From contig NZ_RZHG01000027.1 in assembly GCF_003989795.1 (NCBI RefSeq), positions 1 through 64,000 on the forward strand: a stretch of DNA of 64,000 bases, in the 5' to 3' direction. How positions within the stretch are numbered: the first letter of the stretch is position 1; every line of letters begins with the position of its first letter. The notes under the pieces are model-generated. The model searched no databases, had not been told where the DNA came from, and saw only the letters and a list, made by a program, of their open reading frames with translations. Positions 8,584 to 17,019 of the stretch are shown here, piece by piece. The stretch is from Vreelandella andesensis (GTDB lineage Bacteria; Pseudomonadota; Gammaproteobacteria; Pseudomonadales; Halomonadaceae). The position numbers and the translations under genes are program-made.

Positions 8584-11140
8584 TATAAACTGGCGGCTTG
8601 CTGCACGCAGTCTTAAACGCGATTTGCGTGCTGCTGATGTTCGCGCACTGTTTATTGCATTGGTACTCGCTGTTGCCGCTTCTACCATGATCGCTTTTTT
8701 TCTAGACCGCCTGGAACGTGGTTTAGAGCGCCAGGCTGGCCAAATGCTTGGCGGAGATTTAGTCCTTGAACAGCGTGAGCCGTTCTCTGAGGAGCTTCGC
8801 ACGACCTTAGAGCAGGCAGGCTTTACGCTGAGTGATCAGGTTGATCTTGTATCAATGATTAGTCGTGGTGAGCGCTTTCAACCGGCTAGTCTGAAAGCGG
8901 TTGATGATGTGTATCCTCACTATGGCGTTTCCCATGTGGATCGCGGAAATGGGGTGGAGCAGGTTGCATCCGGGCCGCCGCCAGGAGAAGCCTGGGCAGA
9001 TCCGCGCTTGGCGCAACTGATTGAGATTGCGATAGGCGATCGTGTTCAGGTCGGCCAAACTGAACTTCTGATTAGTGGAATTATTGAGCGAGAGGCGGAC
9101 CAGTCTGCCGGTTTCGGTAATTTCAACCCACGTTTGATGCTAAACACTGCGGACCTGGAGGCAACGGGACTTGTGCAACTGGGGTCGCGACTCGAGTTCG
9201 AACTGCTTGCTGCAGGGCCTCCTGCGGCACTGGAGCAGGTGCAGAGCTTGCTGGCCGAACTACGCCGCGATGGGGTGGACGTACGTGATGTGCGTGTTGA
9301 CCGTCCTCAGTTAGGCAATGCGCTTCAACGTGCTGAGAGTTACCTGGGGCTTGCCGGTTTGGCCGCCGTATTACTGGCGGGCGTGGCGGTGGCTATGTCG
9401 ACTCGCCGCTACGTTGAACGCCACCTGGATACCGCTGCGTTGTTGCGCTGCTTCGGTGCTAGCCAATATCAACTGGTGACTATTTTTACCCTGCAGCTCC
9501 TGGGCTTGGCGTTGATGGCCGCGGTTATTGGTGCGCTGTTGGGGTTAATTGGTCAGGCCGTGTTGCTATGGTTGTTAACCAGTTTCCTGCCCATGACATT
9601 ACCGCCCCCTGGCATCATGCCGCTCTGGCTGGGTATTTTTACTGCCCTTGCGGTGCTAGTCGGTTTTGCAGGGCCCACGCTTTTGCGTATTAAACGTGTT
9701 AGTGCGTTGAAAGTACTCCGCCGTGAACTTGATCCGTTGCCGCCTTCTGCTTTGTTAGTGATGGGGGTTGCGAGTTTAGTGTTTGGTGGCCTTTTATGGC
9801 TGTACTCAGGCAGCTTTTCGCTTGCTTTGGCGCTCCTCATTGGTGGCGCGGCCCTGTTAGGGCTTTTATGGATGGCTAGCACGCTGTTGCTAAATGGCCT
9901 GTTGAAAGCCGTTCAGCGGCTTTCCGGTGGAAGTGAATGGGGCCAGGCTTTTCGCTTGGGCGGAAGGCAGCTGGCCCGCCGGAAGCAGGCAGGGCTTGGC
10001 CAGCTACTGGCGTTTTCGGTCACGTTTTTTGCGATGGCAATGATTGTACTGGTGCGGGGTGATTTACTGACCACCTGGCAAGATCAGCTGCCGGAAAATA
10101 CCCCCAATTACTTTGCTATCAACATTCAGCCCAGTGAACGGGATGCCTTTGAAGATGCCGTTGCCCCACGGGTGGAGACCCAAAGCACGCTGTACCCGAT
10201 GGTGCGTGGAAGGATCAGCGCTATTAATGGTCAGCCGCCGATGGACGCCGTTCCGCCCGACGCCAGGGGCGATAACTCGCTACGTCGTGAACTGAACCTT
10301 ACCTGGCAATCAGCGTTGCCTGAAGGTAACCAGGTTGTCGCAGGGCAGTGGTTTTCTCAATCGAGTGAGCCAAAGGGGTGGTTGAGCGAGGTGGAAGCCA
10401 CGCCTCAGGCGGCGTCTAACGTTGTGCCGATCTCAGTGGAAGATGGCTTAGCGGGGCGCCTTGGCCTTGGGTTAGGCGACGAGCTAACGTTCTCAGTAGG
10501 GGGAGACACAATTACCACCCGCATTGAGAGCCTGCGCAGCCTTAATTGGGATAGCTTTAACCCAAACTTTTTCGTCATTTTCCCGCCGGGAGTGCTTGAA
10601 GCGTTTGGGCATAGCTTCATCACCGCATTTCATCTTCCAGAAGAAGAGCAGGGCTTAATCCGACAATTAGTCGATGATTTTCCGGGGGTTTCCCTACTCA
10701 ATGTGGACGCTATTTTAGGCCAGGTGCGTGAGGTGCTTACCCAGGTTACCCGAGCAGTAGAGTTGGTGCTTATTCTGGTGCTAATGGCGGGTGTCAGCGT
10801 GTTATACGCAGCACTAACGGCCAGTCGGCCGGTACGCGCCCATGAAAGCGGCTTGTTGCGGGTGTTTGGTGCAGGTAGCCGAATGATTTCACGGGTACAA
10901 GGAGCGGAATATGCATTGCTTGGTTTTGCCAGTGGTTTAATGGGGGCTTTCCTTGCGGAGTTTGCCACCGCAGCGCTGTATCTCTACTGGCTTGATTTAA
11001 CACCGCGCCTGCATGTGGGGTTATGGCTTGTTCTGCCCTTTGGGGGAGCATTGCTGATCGGCATTATCGGACATGCGCTTTCCTACAGCCTGCGGCGTCA
11101 AGCGCCTGCGGCAAGCCTGGGGTTGCTTGGTGAGGCTTAA
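8576..11140 (+). CDS. ybbP: FtsX-like ABC permease (YbbP family)
   Basis: The 854-residue membrane protein begins MSDINWRLAARSLKRDLRA. It has one N-terminal helix, a large periplasmic domain, a central set of helices (about 280-510), a second periplasmic domain and three C-terminal helices. This two-FtsX-domain layout is typical of YbbP permeases. They are mechanotransmission-type ABC systems thought to act on periplasmic or envelope substrates rather than to import. The start was set at the ATG overlapping the ATPase stop codon; an upstream in-frame extension inside ybbA is not credible. Confidence 0.9.
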   Translation: MSDINWRLAARSLKRDLRAADVRALFIALVLAVAASTMIAFFLDRLERGLERQAGQMLGGDLVLEQREPFSEELRTTLEQAGFTLSDQVDLVSMISRGERFQPASLKAVDDVYPHYGVSHVDRGNGVEQVASGPPPGEAWADPRLAQLIEIAIGDRVQVGQTELLISGIIEREADQSAGFGNFNPRLMLNTADLEATGLVQLGSRLEFELLAAGPPAALEQVQSLLAELRRDGVDVRDVRVDRPQLGNALQRAESYLGLAGLAAVLLAGVAVAMSTRRYVERHLDTAALLRCFGASQYQLVTIFTLQLLGLALMAAVIGALLGLIGQAVLLWLLTSFLPMTLPPPGIMPLWLGIFTALAVLVGFAGPTLLRIKRVSALKVLRRELDPLPPSALLVMGVASLVFGGLLWLYSGSFSLALALLIGGAALLGLLWMASTLLLNGLLKAVQRLSGGSEWGQAFRLGGRQLARRKQAGLGQLLAFSVTFFAMAMIVLVRGDLLTTWQDQLPENTPNYFAINIQPSERDAFEDAVAPRVETQSTLYPMVRGRISAINGQPPMDAVPPDARGDNSLRRELNLTWQSALPEGNQVVAGQWFSQSSEPKGWLSEVEATPQAASNVVPISVEDGLAGRLGLGLGDELTFSVGGDTITTRIESLRSLNWDSFNPNFFVIFPPGVLEAFGHSFITAFHLPEEEQGLIRQLVDDFPGVSLLNVDAILGQVREVLTQVTRAVELVLILVLMAGVSVLYAALTASRPVRAHESGLLRVFGAGSRMISRVQGAEYALLGFASGLMGAFLAEFATAALYLYWLDLTPRLHVGLWLVLPFGGALLIGIIGHALSYSLRRQAPAASLGLLGEA

Positions 11141-11191
11141 CAGCACGTTGCAAAGTGCTATGCTTGGCGCTTCTTACAAGGAGGTTATGAA

Positions 11192-12583
11192 ATGTCTGTG
11201 TCTTTAGGTCATCGCCAGCTCACTGCTGGGCTTTCGCTGCTGTTTCTTTCCGGCGCGGTAAGTGCTTCACCCCAGCAGCTTGAAGCAGATCTTCGCGAGC
11301 GGCTGAGTGATGAAGCAAGCACCTTCACGGTTGCCCAAGTGTATGAGCAGTCTGAAACGTTTATCGCTGAAGACCTTGCTATCACCTATGCCAATGGCGA
11401 TGTGTTGACTATCGAGCGCTACCTTGTGGAAGGTGACTATCATCGTCCTGACAATGTGCTAATTAACGGTATGGCTGTTAGCGAGACCGGTAGCTCGTTG
11501 CCTTTTTTCAGTATTAGCGCCATTGAATTGCCTAGTGCTGCACAAGCAGTGCCGTCTATTGATGAAATGAGCGCTGCTTTTGTCGTGTTGAATGCAATGA
11601 AGCCTCGTGATGTTGCGCTCAGCCGACAAGGAGAGGTGGCGGATGAGTTTTTTAGTGAGCTAGATTCCCCACCGTTTGAAGGGCAGCTGCATATTGAGGC
11701 GCTCACGCTCGAGGATGTCAGTAGTAACGCCATTGGTTTGTTCGATATGCAGGGTGTCAGCGCCGAGCTTAACGATGTAGAACGTGGTATTAGCTCGGTG
11801 TTTTCGCTTGCTAACCTGCGTATTGAGCAGTTAACCGGGATCGACACGCCTGGGGAGGAGCGTGTTGAACACGCCGCATTGAGTGGCCTCAACCTATCCG
11901 GCGATGGCTGGAGCATAGCGTTGGATAATGCCTGGGTAGAAGGCAATTCCTATGTGGGTAATGCAGGCTTCGAAGGGGCACTTTTTGATATTGGTGGGTT
12001 GCTGCCTTTGCTACCACTCGAGGAGCGACAAGAGTTCGAAACCTTTAATCAGATACTCACAGGGGGAAGTGGTCAGTTCCAAGCTGAAGGGCGCAGCCAC
12101 TCCCGCTGGGAAGAAGAGAAAGAAACCGACCGTTTGGTCTCTGATGGTTACTTGCGCTTAAGTGGTGCCGCGGGAATTGAATACACGCTTGATATACCAA
12201 TTACGTTGCCAAAAAATGTGTCTATCGAACAGGCAATGCAACAACCTGCGCTGTTTGAATCAGCAACATTGCATGGTGGTGACGTGGTAGTGGCCTATTC
12301 CGATGAGGGGTTGCTACCACGATTAGCCACCGAGATGGCGGCCAAAGAGAACATTACCGAAGCGCAGGCAATTTCCAGAGCCCTGGGGCAGGCCCGCGAA
12401 CTTGAGCCGCTGCTAGGCGCACAAATCACCAAATTAATGACAGGATTGGTCGATATCATGGCTGGCCATTCCCATGCCTTAACGGTCAATGTGGCATTGC
12501 CTAATCCGTTTACTTTTAACCAATTCATGATCAATCCCATGGGGCATACCGAACGGTTTACGTTCACCTTTGAGCTAAAGTAG
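11192..12583 (+). CDS. Exported protein of unknown function
   Basis: The 463-residue protein has a clear Sec signal peptide (residues 1 to about 25, cleavage after the Ala-Ser of VSAS) and a strong AAGGAGG ribosome site. The mature part is acidic with many short beta-type stretches and no Cys, and has no motif I recognise. Its pattern of repeated LEALTLEDVSSN and LANLRIEQLTG-like strands resembles large beta-rich envelope proteins such as the DUF945/YdgA type, but I cannot assign it. It follows the ybbP gene by 51 bases and may be transcribed with it. Confidence 0.8.
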   Translation: MSVSLGHRQLTAGLSLLFLSGAVSASPQQLEADLRERLSDEASTFTVAQVYEQSETFIAEDLAITYANGDVLTIERYLVEGDYHRPDNVLINGMAVSETGSSLPFFSISAIELPSAAQAVPSIDEMSAAFVVLNAMKPRDVALSRQGEVADEFFSELDSPPFEGQLHIEALTLEDVSSNAIGLFDMQGVSAELNDVERGISSVFSLANLRIEQLTGIDTPGEERVEHAALSGLNLSGDGWSIALDNAWVEGNSYVGNAGFEGALFDIGGLLPLLPLEERQEFETFNQILTGGSGQFQAEGRSHSRWEEEKETDRLVSDGYLRLSGAAGIEYTLDIPITLPKNVSIEQAMQQPALFESATLHGGDVVVAYSDEGLLPRLATEMAAKENITEAQAISRALGQARELEPLLGAQITKLMTGLVDIMAGHSHALTVNVALPNPFTFNQFMINPMGHTERFTFTFELK

Positions 12584-12646
12584 CGTGGTTGACTAGTTAG
12601 TCAGCTTTTTACTCGCCGCTACAACATGAAATACGCTCATGCAAGA

Positions 12647-12678
12647 CCTGACGCGGATGCGATGAAAGTCGCGTCAGG
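12647..12678. promoter_or_regulatory. Inverted repeat upstream of glyA
   Basis: A perfect 9-bp inverted repeat, CCTGACGCG and CGCGTCAGG, has a 14-base spacer and no T tract. It ends about 60 bases before the glyA start. A -10-like TATGAT follows at 12685-12690. It could be an operator or a leader hairpin; neither is proven. Confidence 0.45.
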
Positions 12679-12739
12679 CTGCGTTATGATAGTGGCCTAA
12701 TTTCTCCATGATGATCCTTTTGTAACGAGGTTCCTGCCG

Positions 12740-14005
12740 ATGTTCAGCCGCGATATGACAATTGCCGGATTCGATGATGTGCTTTTTGACGCGATGCAGA
12801 AAGAAGTTGCTCGCCAAGAAGCCCACATTGAATTGATTGCTTCTGAAAACTACGCTAGCCCCCGCGTACTGGAAGCGCAAGGCAGCCAGCTGACCAATAA
12901 ATACGCCGAAGGCTATCCAGGCAAGCGCTACTATGGCGGCTGTGAGTTTGTTGATATCGCTGAAAATCTTGCGATCGACTATGCCAAGCAGCTATTCGGC
13001 GCCACCTACGTGAATGTTCAGCCTCACTCGGGTTCCCAGGCCAACAGCGCGGTTTTCCAGGCGCTAGTAAAACCGGGCGACACCATTTTGGGGATGAGCC
13101 TGGATGCAGGCGGCCACCTAACTCATGGTGCTAAGCCTAACTTCTCTGGTAAGCATTACAATGCTATTCAGTACGGTCTGAACGAGCAGGGCTTTATTGA
13201 TTATGATCAAGTGGCTGAGCTTGCTCGCGAGCATAAGCCCAAAATGATCATTGCTGGCTTCTCGGCCTATTCGCAAATTGTTGATTGGGCGAAGTTTCGG
13301 GAAATCGCTGACGAAGTCGGTGCCTATTTGTTAGTAGATATGGCACACGTCTCTGGCTTGGTGGCAGCAGGTGTTTACCCAAGCCCGCTGCCCCATGCTC
13401 ACGTGGTGACATCAACGACGCATAAAACGCTGCGCGGCCCACGCAGCGGCGTTATTCTCTCCGCTGAAAACGATGCGGATATTGAGAAAAAGCTGCAGTC
13501 GGCTGTCTTCCCGGGTGGCCAGGGCGGCCCGTTGATGCATGTAATCGCTGCCAAAGCGATCTGCTTTAAAGAAGCCATGGCACCTGAATTCAAAACGTAT
13601 CAACAGCAGGTGGTCAAAAACGCCCAGGCGATGGCCAAGGTATTTATCGACCGTGGTTACGATATCGTTTCTGGGGGCACCGAAGATCACTTGTTCTTGC
13701 TCTCTTTGATCAAGCAGGGTGTGACCGGTAAAGATGCTGACGCTGCCCTGGGCCGTGCGCACATTACCGTGAATAAAAATGCGGTGCCTAACGATCCGCA
13801 AAGCCCGTTCGTGACCTCTGGTTTACGCATTGGTACGCCTGCTGTGACAACCCGTGGTTTTGGTGAAGATGAGTGCAGTCAGCTGGCCGTTTGGATTTGT
13901 GACATCTTAGACGTGCTTGCTACGGGCGATGACACCAGCTCAATCGAAGCCCAAGTGCTTGATAAAGTGGCACAGGTGTGTGGCCGTTTCCCAGTTTACA
14001 AGTAA
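12740..14005 (+). CDS. glyA: Serine hydroxymethyltransferase
   Basis: This 421-residue PLP enzyme interconverts serine and glycine with tetrahydrofolate, supplying one-carbon units. Visible family blocks are [11 protein letters not shown] near the N-terminus, [13 protein letters not shown], the substrate/PLP region around VDMAHVSGL, and the PLP lysine segment [13 protein letters not shown]. Length is close to the usual 417-420. The two ATG codons at the start (MFSRDM) leave a small uncertainty. The last codons and stop are copied twice downstream as a tandem repeat. Confidence 0.98.
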   Translation: MFSRDMTIAGFDDVLFDAMQKEVARQEAHIELIASENYASPRVLEAQGSQLTNKYAEGYPGKRYYGGCEFVDIAENLAIDYAKQLFGATYVNVQPHSGSQANSAVFQALVKPGDTILGMSLDAGGHLTHGAKPNFSGKHYNAIQYGLNEQGFIDYDQVAELAREHKPKMIIAGFSAYSQIVDWAKFREIADEVGAYLLVDMAHVSGLVAAGVYPSPLPHAHVVTSTTHKTLRGPRSGVILSAENDADIEKKLQSAVFPGGQGGPLMHVIAAKAICFKEAMAPEFKTYQQQVVKNAQAMAKVFIDRGYDIVSGGTEDHLFLLSLIKQGVTGKDADAALGRAHITVNKNAVPNDPQSPFVTSGLRIGTPAVTTRGFGEDECSQLAVWICDILDVLATGDDTSSIEAQVLDKVAQVCGRFPVYK

Positions 14006-14035
14006 CGGTTTACAAGTAACGGTTTACAAATAACA
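13994..14035. repeat. Three tandem copies spanning the glyA stop codon
   Basis: Unit GTTTACAAGTAACG (14 bp) occurs at 13994, 14008 and, with two changes, at 14022. The first copy contains the last codons Val-Tyr-Lys and the stop of glyA; the others lie just downstream and repeat the stop. Confidence 0.95.
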
Positions 14036-14107
14036 CGTGCCTGCGTTGTTGCCATGCCTAACAGCAGCGGCATGGCAACGTGAAAAGACATAACCAAACG
14101 TGCTAAA

Positions 14108-14145
14108 GAAAAAGCGCTAACCACCGAGAGGTTAGCGCTTTTTTA
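14108..14145. terminator. Terminator between glyA and the convergent lipoprotein gene
   Basis: A 12-bp perfect stem AAAGCGCTAACC/GGTTAGCGCTTT with a 7-base loop (14111-14141) is flanked by A residues on the left and a T tract on the right. It can serve glyA on the plus strand and the convergent gene on the minus strand. Confidence 0.92.
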
Positions 14146-14167
14146 TCGTGTGTCGCCGCGTTATTTT

Positions 14168-14761
14168 TTACCAGCCGCCTTGGCCTTCCAATAAGCTTCG
14201 AGTGTTATTGTCTAGCGGGAGTTTAAAGTCAGCGCTGCCAAGCACCATCGCGTCTCCGGTACGTACTACGCGGGCGCTAACATAGAGGTAGTCCTGGCCT
14301 TGTGCGTAGGTACCCATCAGTATAGAGCGTGCATCGTGCTGGGCACTAAGGCGTTGGACTTGGCGAGACAAAATTAATTCGCCAACCGTCTCTTCGATAA
14401 ACATGCTGTCGCGCATTTTGACTTCGCGCACCTGCATGCCATGCCTTGCAAGGGCGGAAGCCATAATTTCAGAACTAATGCGACCAAACGTCGACGATTG
14501 ACTTAAATTATCAATGCTCACAAAGGTAGCCGCAATCATGGGGCTACTGCGCGTAATATCTGGGTTGCTGGCAACCATTTGCGCTGCGGCTTCGTGCGCT
14601 AGTTCGGAAAGGTCTGGCTGAGGTTCGGCATTGCGCACGCTATTGTTATTGCCAAGTGCGGTGCAGCCAGCCAAAAACAGCATAAATAACGCAACGACAA
14701 ATAAACGAGCACTAACGGCTAACCCGCGCAGCTGTAACAAGGGGGAAGAGTGTGAAAGCAT
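14168..14761 (-). CDS. FlgO-family outer-membrane lipoprotein
   Basis: The 197-residue protein has a lipoprotein signal ending in the lipobox LAGC at residues 31-34 from the ATG at 14761. The mature domain matches the FlgO family: NPDITRSSPMI, a conserved STFGRISSEI block, the DSMFIEETVGELILSR block, then VGTY-like MGTYAQG and SARVVR. In Vibrio, FlgO is an outer-membrane protein needed for normal flagella. A longer reading frame to 14938 exists but would overlap the upstream gene and lacks the signal. It lies 4 bases after the next gene, so they form an operon. No other flagellar gene is in the window. Confidence 0.82.
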   Translation of the reverse strand: MLSHSSPLLQLRGLAVSARLFVVALFMLFLAGCTALGNNNSVRNAEPQPDLSELAHEAAAQMVASNPDITRSSPMIAATFVSIDNLSQSSTFGRISSEIMASALARHGMQVREVKMRDSMFIEETVGELILSRQVQRLSAQHDARSILMGTYAQGQDYLYVSARVVRTGDAMVLGSADFKLPLDNNTRSLLEGQGGW

Positions 14762-14765
14762 ATAA

Positions 14766-15548
14766 TTACCAAGTATCGGTGATAGAAACAGTTGGGGTTG
14801 CAGGTGCTTGAGGGACGCGATGCGGCGCATAATGACGTCGGTCACCCGCGTTAATGTAATAAATGTTAGAAGAGGAATAGAGGATACGGTCATTATCAAC
14901 GATCTGGGTGGTGATGATAACCTCTTCTTTGCCTTCATAGGTCCAACTGCCGCTGGTCGTATCCGCGACCAGCGCCGCAGGAATTAATGCCAGCGCAGGT
15001 TCGCTCCAGTTACCCAGTGCCATGCGAGCGACGGTAACTCCGCCTGCAAGGGCGGTATAAGCGCCAAACGGTGGGCGTATATAACCGCGGTCACGGTGTT
15101 CAACGACTTCCACATCGACATGAACGATGGCGCTGCCAGTGTTGGGTTGCGTTACCACGCTTCCACCACTCGACACCAGTTCGCTGGTTAATAGCGTACG
15201 AAAGCCGCGCTCAAACTCGCCGCCATGGTAGGTATTAACAGAAGCGTGCTCTTGCGCCGGGATATGTAGATCCCTAAAGCGAACTCGTTCACTGCGCAGA
15301 ATTCCCGATGCTTCGTGTTGGGCTAGCACTTCCCAGTGCTGAGCCGCTTGCATACGTTGCTGCTCACTATAGGGGTAGGTAGTCGCAATGGGGGCCTGTG
15401 ATGTGTTGGCATAGAAGCAGCCGCTTAGCATCAGGCTCGCCAGTCCAATACAGGCAGGGCGCAATAGTTGAACCATGGAGAATGGCATTGTCAGTGATGA
15501 CTCTGTCGATAATGAAACAGTTCTTGATGACATAGGTCGGGTGCGCAC
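14766..15548 (-). CDS. Lipoprotein of unknown function, cotranscribed with the FlgO-like gene
   Basis: The 260-residue protein has a long signal region and the lipobox LSGC (residues 41-44). The GTG at 15548 was chosen because an AGAAGGA ribosome site lies 8 bases upstream; internal ATGs at 15533, 15488 and 15476 would still keep the lipobox. The mature part contains a Gly-rich hydrophobic stretch (GAYTALAGGVTVARMALG) and a C-terminal strand-rich part with EVIITTQIVDNDRILYSS. I do not recognise the family. It probably works with the FlgO-like partner at the outer membrane. Confidence 0.75.
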   Translation of the reverse strand: MRTRPMSSRTVSLSTESSLTMPFSMVQLLRPACIGLASLMLSGCFYANTSQAPIATTYPYSEQQRMQAAQHWEVLAQHEASGILRSERVRFRDLHIPAQEHASVNTYHGGEFERGFRTLLTSELVSSGGSVVTQPNTGSAIVHVDVEVVEHRDRGYIRPPFGAYTALAGGVTVARMALGNWSEPALALIPAALVADTTSGSWTYEGKEEVIITTQIVDNDRILYSSSNIYYINAGDRRHYAPHRVPQAPATPTVSITDTW

Positions 15549-15639
15549 CTGATAGTTCCTTCTCGCTACGAAACGGCTTTTGATAGACTAGTTTGTCACG
15601 CTTACCTTAAATCGGCCACGAGGTTAAAAACTTGAATGA

Positions 15640-16671
15640 GTGAGCACCCCCATGCTTGAAGACCACCGCGCTGGTCCGCGTCATGATTCATTGTTAACCG
15701 CTTATCCAGAAGACGATAGTAATAGTGGTTGGATGATTAGCTACATTGACGTCATGACGCTGCTAGTAGCGCTATTTGTCATTATTATTGCGGCGGCTAA
15801 TGTGACAACCCCGTCTTTTTTCCAGCAAGAAGCGCGTGATGAGTACCGCTATGAGTTTTCGCCCGCTAGAGAAATACCACTGCCCGACGCGCTGGCTGAT
15901 TTCCGCCAGCAGCGCACGGTACCTAACGTATTACCTATGCTTAGTAGTGATACGCTCAGTCCGTTCGCGATTAGCGCTGCGTTAGGCGTAGCGGGGTTAC
16001 CTAAGGCTCGTTCTGTTGCTGTGGGCGTGCCGCCCTTGCTGGCGCGTATTGAAGAAGCGCCGGCGGATAACGAGCTATCGACTGTTGACATTAGGCTTCC
16101 GCAGTTGCTGTTGCCGACAAATGAGCGCCACTCTGTTTCTCCCTTGGCGAATTACATGGTTGTGCTTACCGATCGACCGCCAGTCAATGTACAAGAAGTG
16201 TCTGATGCGGCGATCAACATCGCATTAGCGCTCGATGAGAGAATGACTGAGCGGGTGGAGGCATCAACGTATTTACCTAACCTGGAAGGCGTTGAAGTTT
16301 CCCGTGTTGCAGAAGGTATCAGTCTGCGCGTACAAGATCGGTTGTTATTTCCGTCTGCCGATGCCGATTTAACCGAGGGCGGCTCATCGCTAGTGGGGTC
16401 GCTGATGGATACTATCCAACGCTTCGAAGGTGAAGTATGGGTGGAAGGACACTCCGATAGTCAATCTATCAATACCCCCGAGTTTTCGTCCAACTGGGCG
16501 CTTTCTAGTGCGCGTGCGATTGCAATTGTTGAAGCACTGGAAGCTGCCGGCGTCGCCCCCGAGCGTTTACGAGCAGTTGGTTTAGCAGCTACCCAGCCGC
16601 TAGAAGATAACGTTACGCCCGAAGGACGAGCCCGGAACCGTCGTGTCGAAGTTGTTATTCACGTGGACTAA
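15640..16671 (+). CDS. MotB/OmpA-like membrane-anchored peptidoglycan-binding protein
   Basis: The protein is 343 residues from a GTG start, with an alternative ATG at 15652; neither has a strong ribosome site. One N-terminal membrane helix (about 32-54) begins ISYIDVMTLLVALF, matching the MotB helix in which an Asp (here Asp37) carries protons. A periplasmic linker leads to an OmpA-like domain (about 225-343) with VEGHSDS, a WALSSARA block and ARNRRVEVV, the peptidoglycan-binding signature. MotB proteins anchor stators, but no MotA lies here, so this could be a stator partner encoded elsewhere or a structural anchor. It is divergent from the two lipoproteins. Confidence 0.8.
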   Translation: MSTPMLEDHRAGPRHDSLLTAYPEDDSNSGWMISYIDVMTLLVALFVIIIAAANVTTPSFFQQEARDEYRYEFSPAREIPLPDALADFRQQRTVPNVLPMLSSDTLSPFAISAALGVAGLPKARSVAVGVPPLLARIEEAPADNELSTVDIRLPQLLLPTNERHSVSPLANYMVVLTDRPPVNVQEVSDAAINIALALDERMTERVEASTYLPNLEGVEVSRVAEGISLRVQDRLLFPSADADLTEGGSSLVGSLMDTIQRFEGEVWVEGHSDSQSINTPEFSSNWALSSARAIAIVEALEAAGVAPERLRAVGLAATQPLEDNVTPEGRARNRRVEVVIHVD

Positions 16672-16681
16672 TGCACTGAAC

Positions 16682-16777
16682 AAAAAAAACCCGCCGGGGG
16701 AGGCGGGCATGAAAGGGCTTGGCTCACTGCAGCCCACTGACATCAGGTGAGGGGTGTACAAGGTTGTCAGTGGGTAC
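16682..16777 (-). ncRNA. Candidate small RNA with intrinsic terminator
   Basis: On the minus strand a promoter (see next entry) is followed by a 10-bp perfect hairpin stem (CCCACTGACA at 16765-16774 pairing with 16733-16742, 22-base loop). A short unpaired stretch then leads to a terminator hairpin, CCCGCC/GGCGGG (16690-16707), ending in eight T residues (16682-16689). No protein gene on this strand is served by that terminator. The predicted transcript is about 95 bases. I do not recognise a known RNA family in it. The transcript's 3' end abuts the stop of the MotB/OmpA-like gene. Confidence 0.6.
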
Positions 16778-16783
16778 AGGGTT

Positions 16784-16811
16784 AGTATAGCTATTTGTGA
16801 GCTTTTGCCAA
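16784..16811 (-). promoter_or_regulatory. Sigma-70-type promoter for the candidate small RNA
   Basis: Read on the minus strand, TTGGCA (16806-16811) and TATACT (16784-16789) are separated by 16 bases, close to the consensus -35 and -10. A start near 16777 would put the first hairpin at the very 5' end of the RNA. Confidence 0.6.
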
Positions 16812-16941
16812 GGCCTTGTCGAATTTTTTTCAATTTGTTTGCGCGCTACTTTGGTGCGTCAAGATTGCTTTGTTTTGGTGCCTGTATGGAGGTGTTCGCT
16901 TTTTATAAGTTAAGCTGCTGATTATTAATAATAAAACTGTA

Positions 16942-16958
16942 TTGGCATACAAACTGCT
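16942..16958 (+). promoter_or_regulatory. Sigma-54-like promoter of the glucosylglycerate operon
   Basis: TTGGCATACAAACTGCT has GG and GC separated by exactly 10 bases, the -24/-12 spacing of sigma-54 promoters. Two TTGGTGC half-sites (16851-16857 and 16875-16881) lie upstream at enhancer distance and resemble NtrC half-sites. A sigma-70 reading (TTGGCA, 18 bases, TTATCT at 16966) is also possible. The gene start is at 17020. Confidence 0.5.
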
Positions 16959-17019
16959 TTGTTGCTTATCTAAAAGTAGACGTGCGTGACGACTTTTAAG
17001 ATTGCAAAAAGGTGGTGCT

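Noticed and set aside
16690..16707. Treating the CCCGCC/GGCGGG hairpin as the terminator of the MotB/OmpA-like gene
   Set aside because: The run of eight A residues is on its 5' side on the plus strand, so the U tract forms only on the minus strand.
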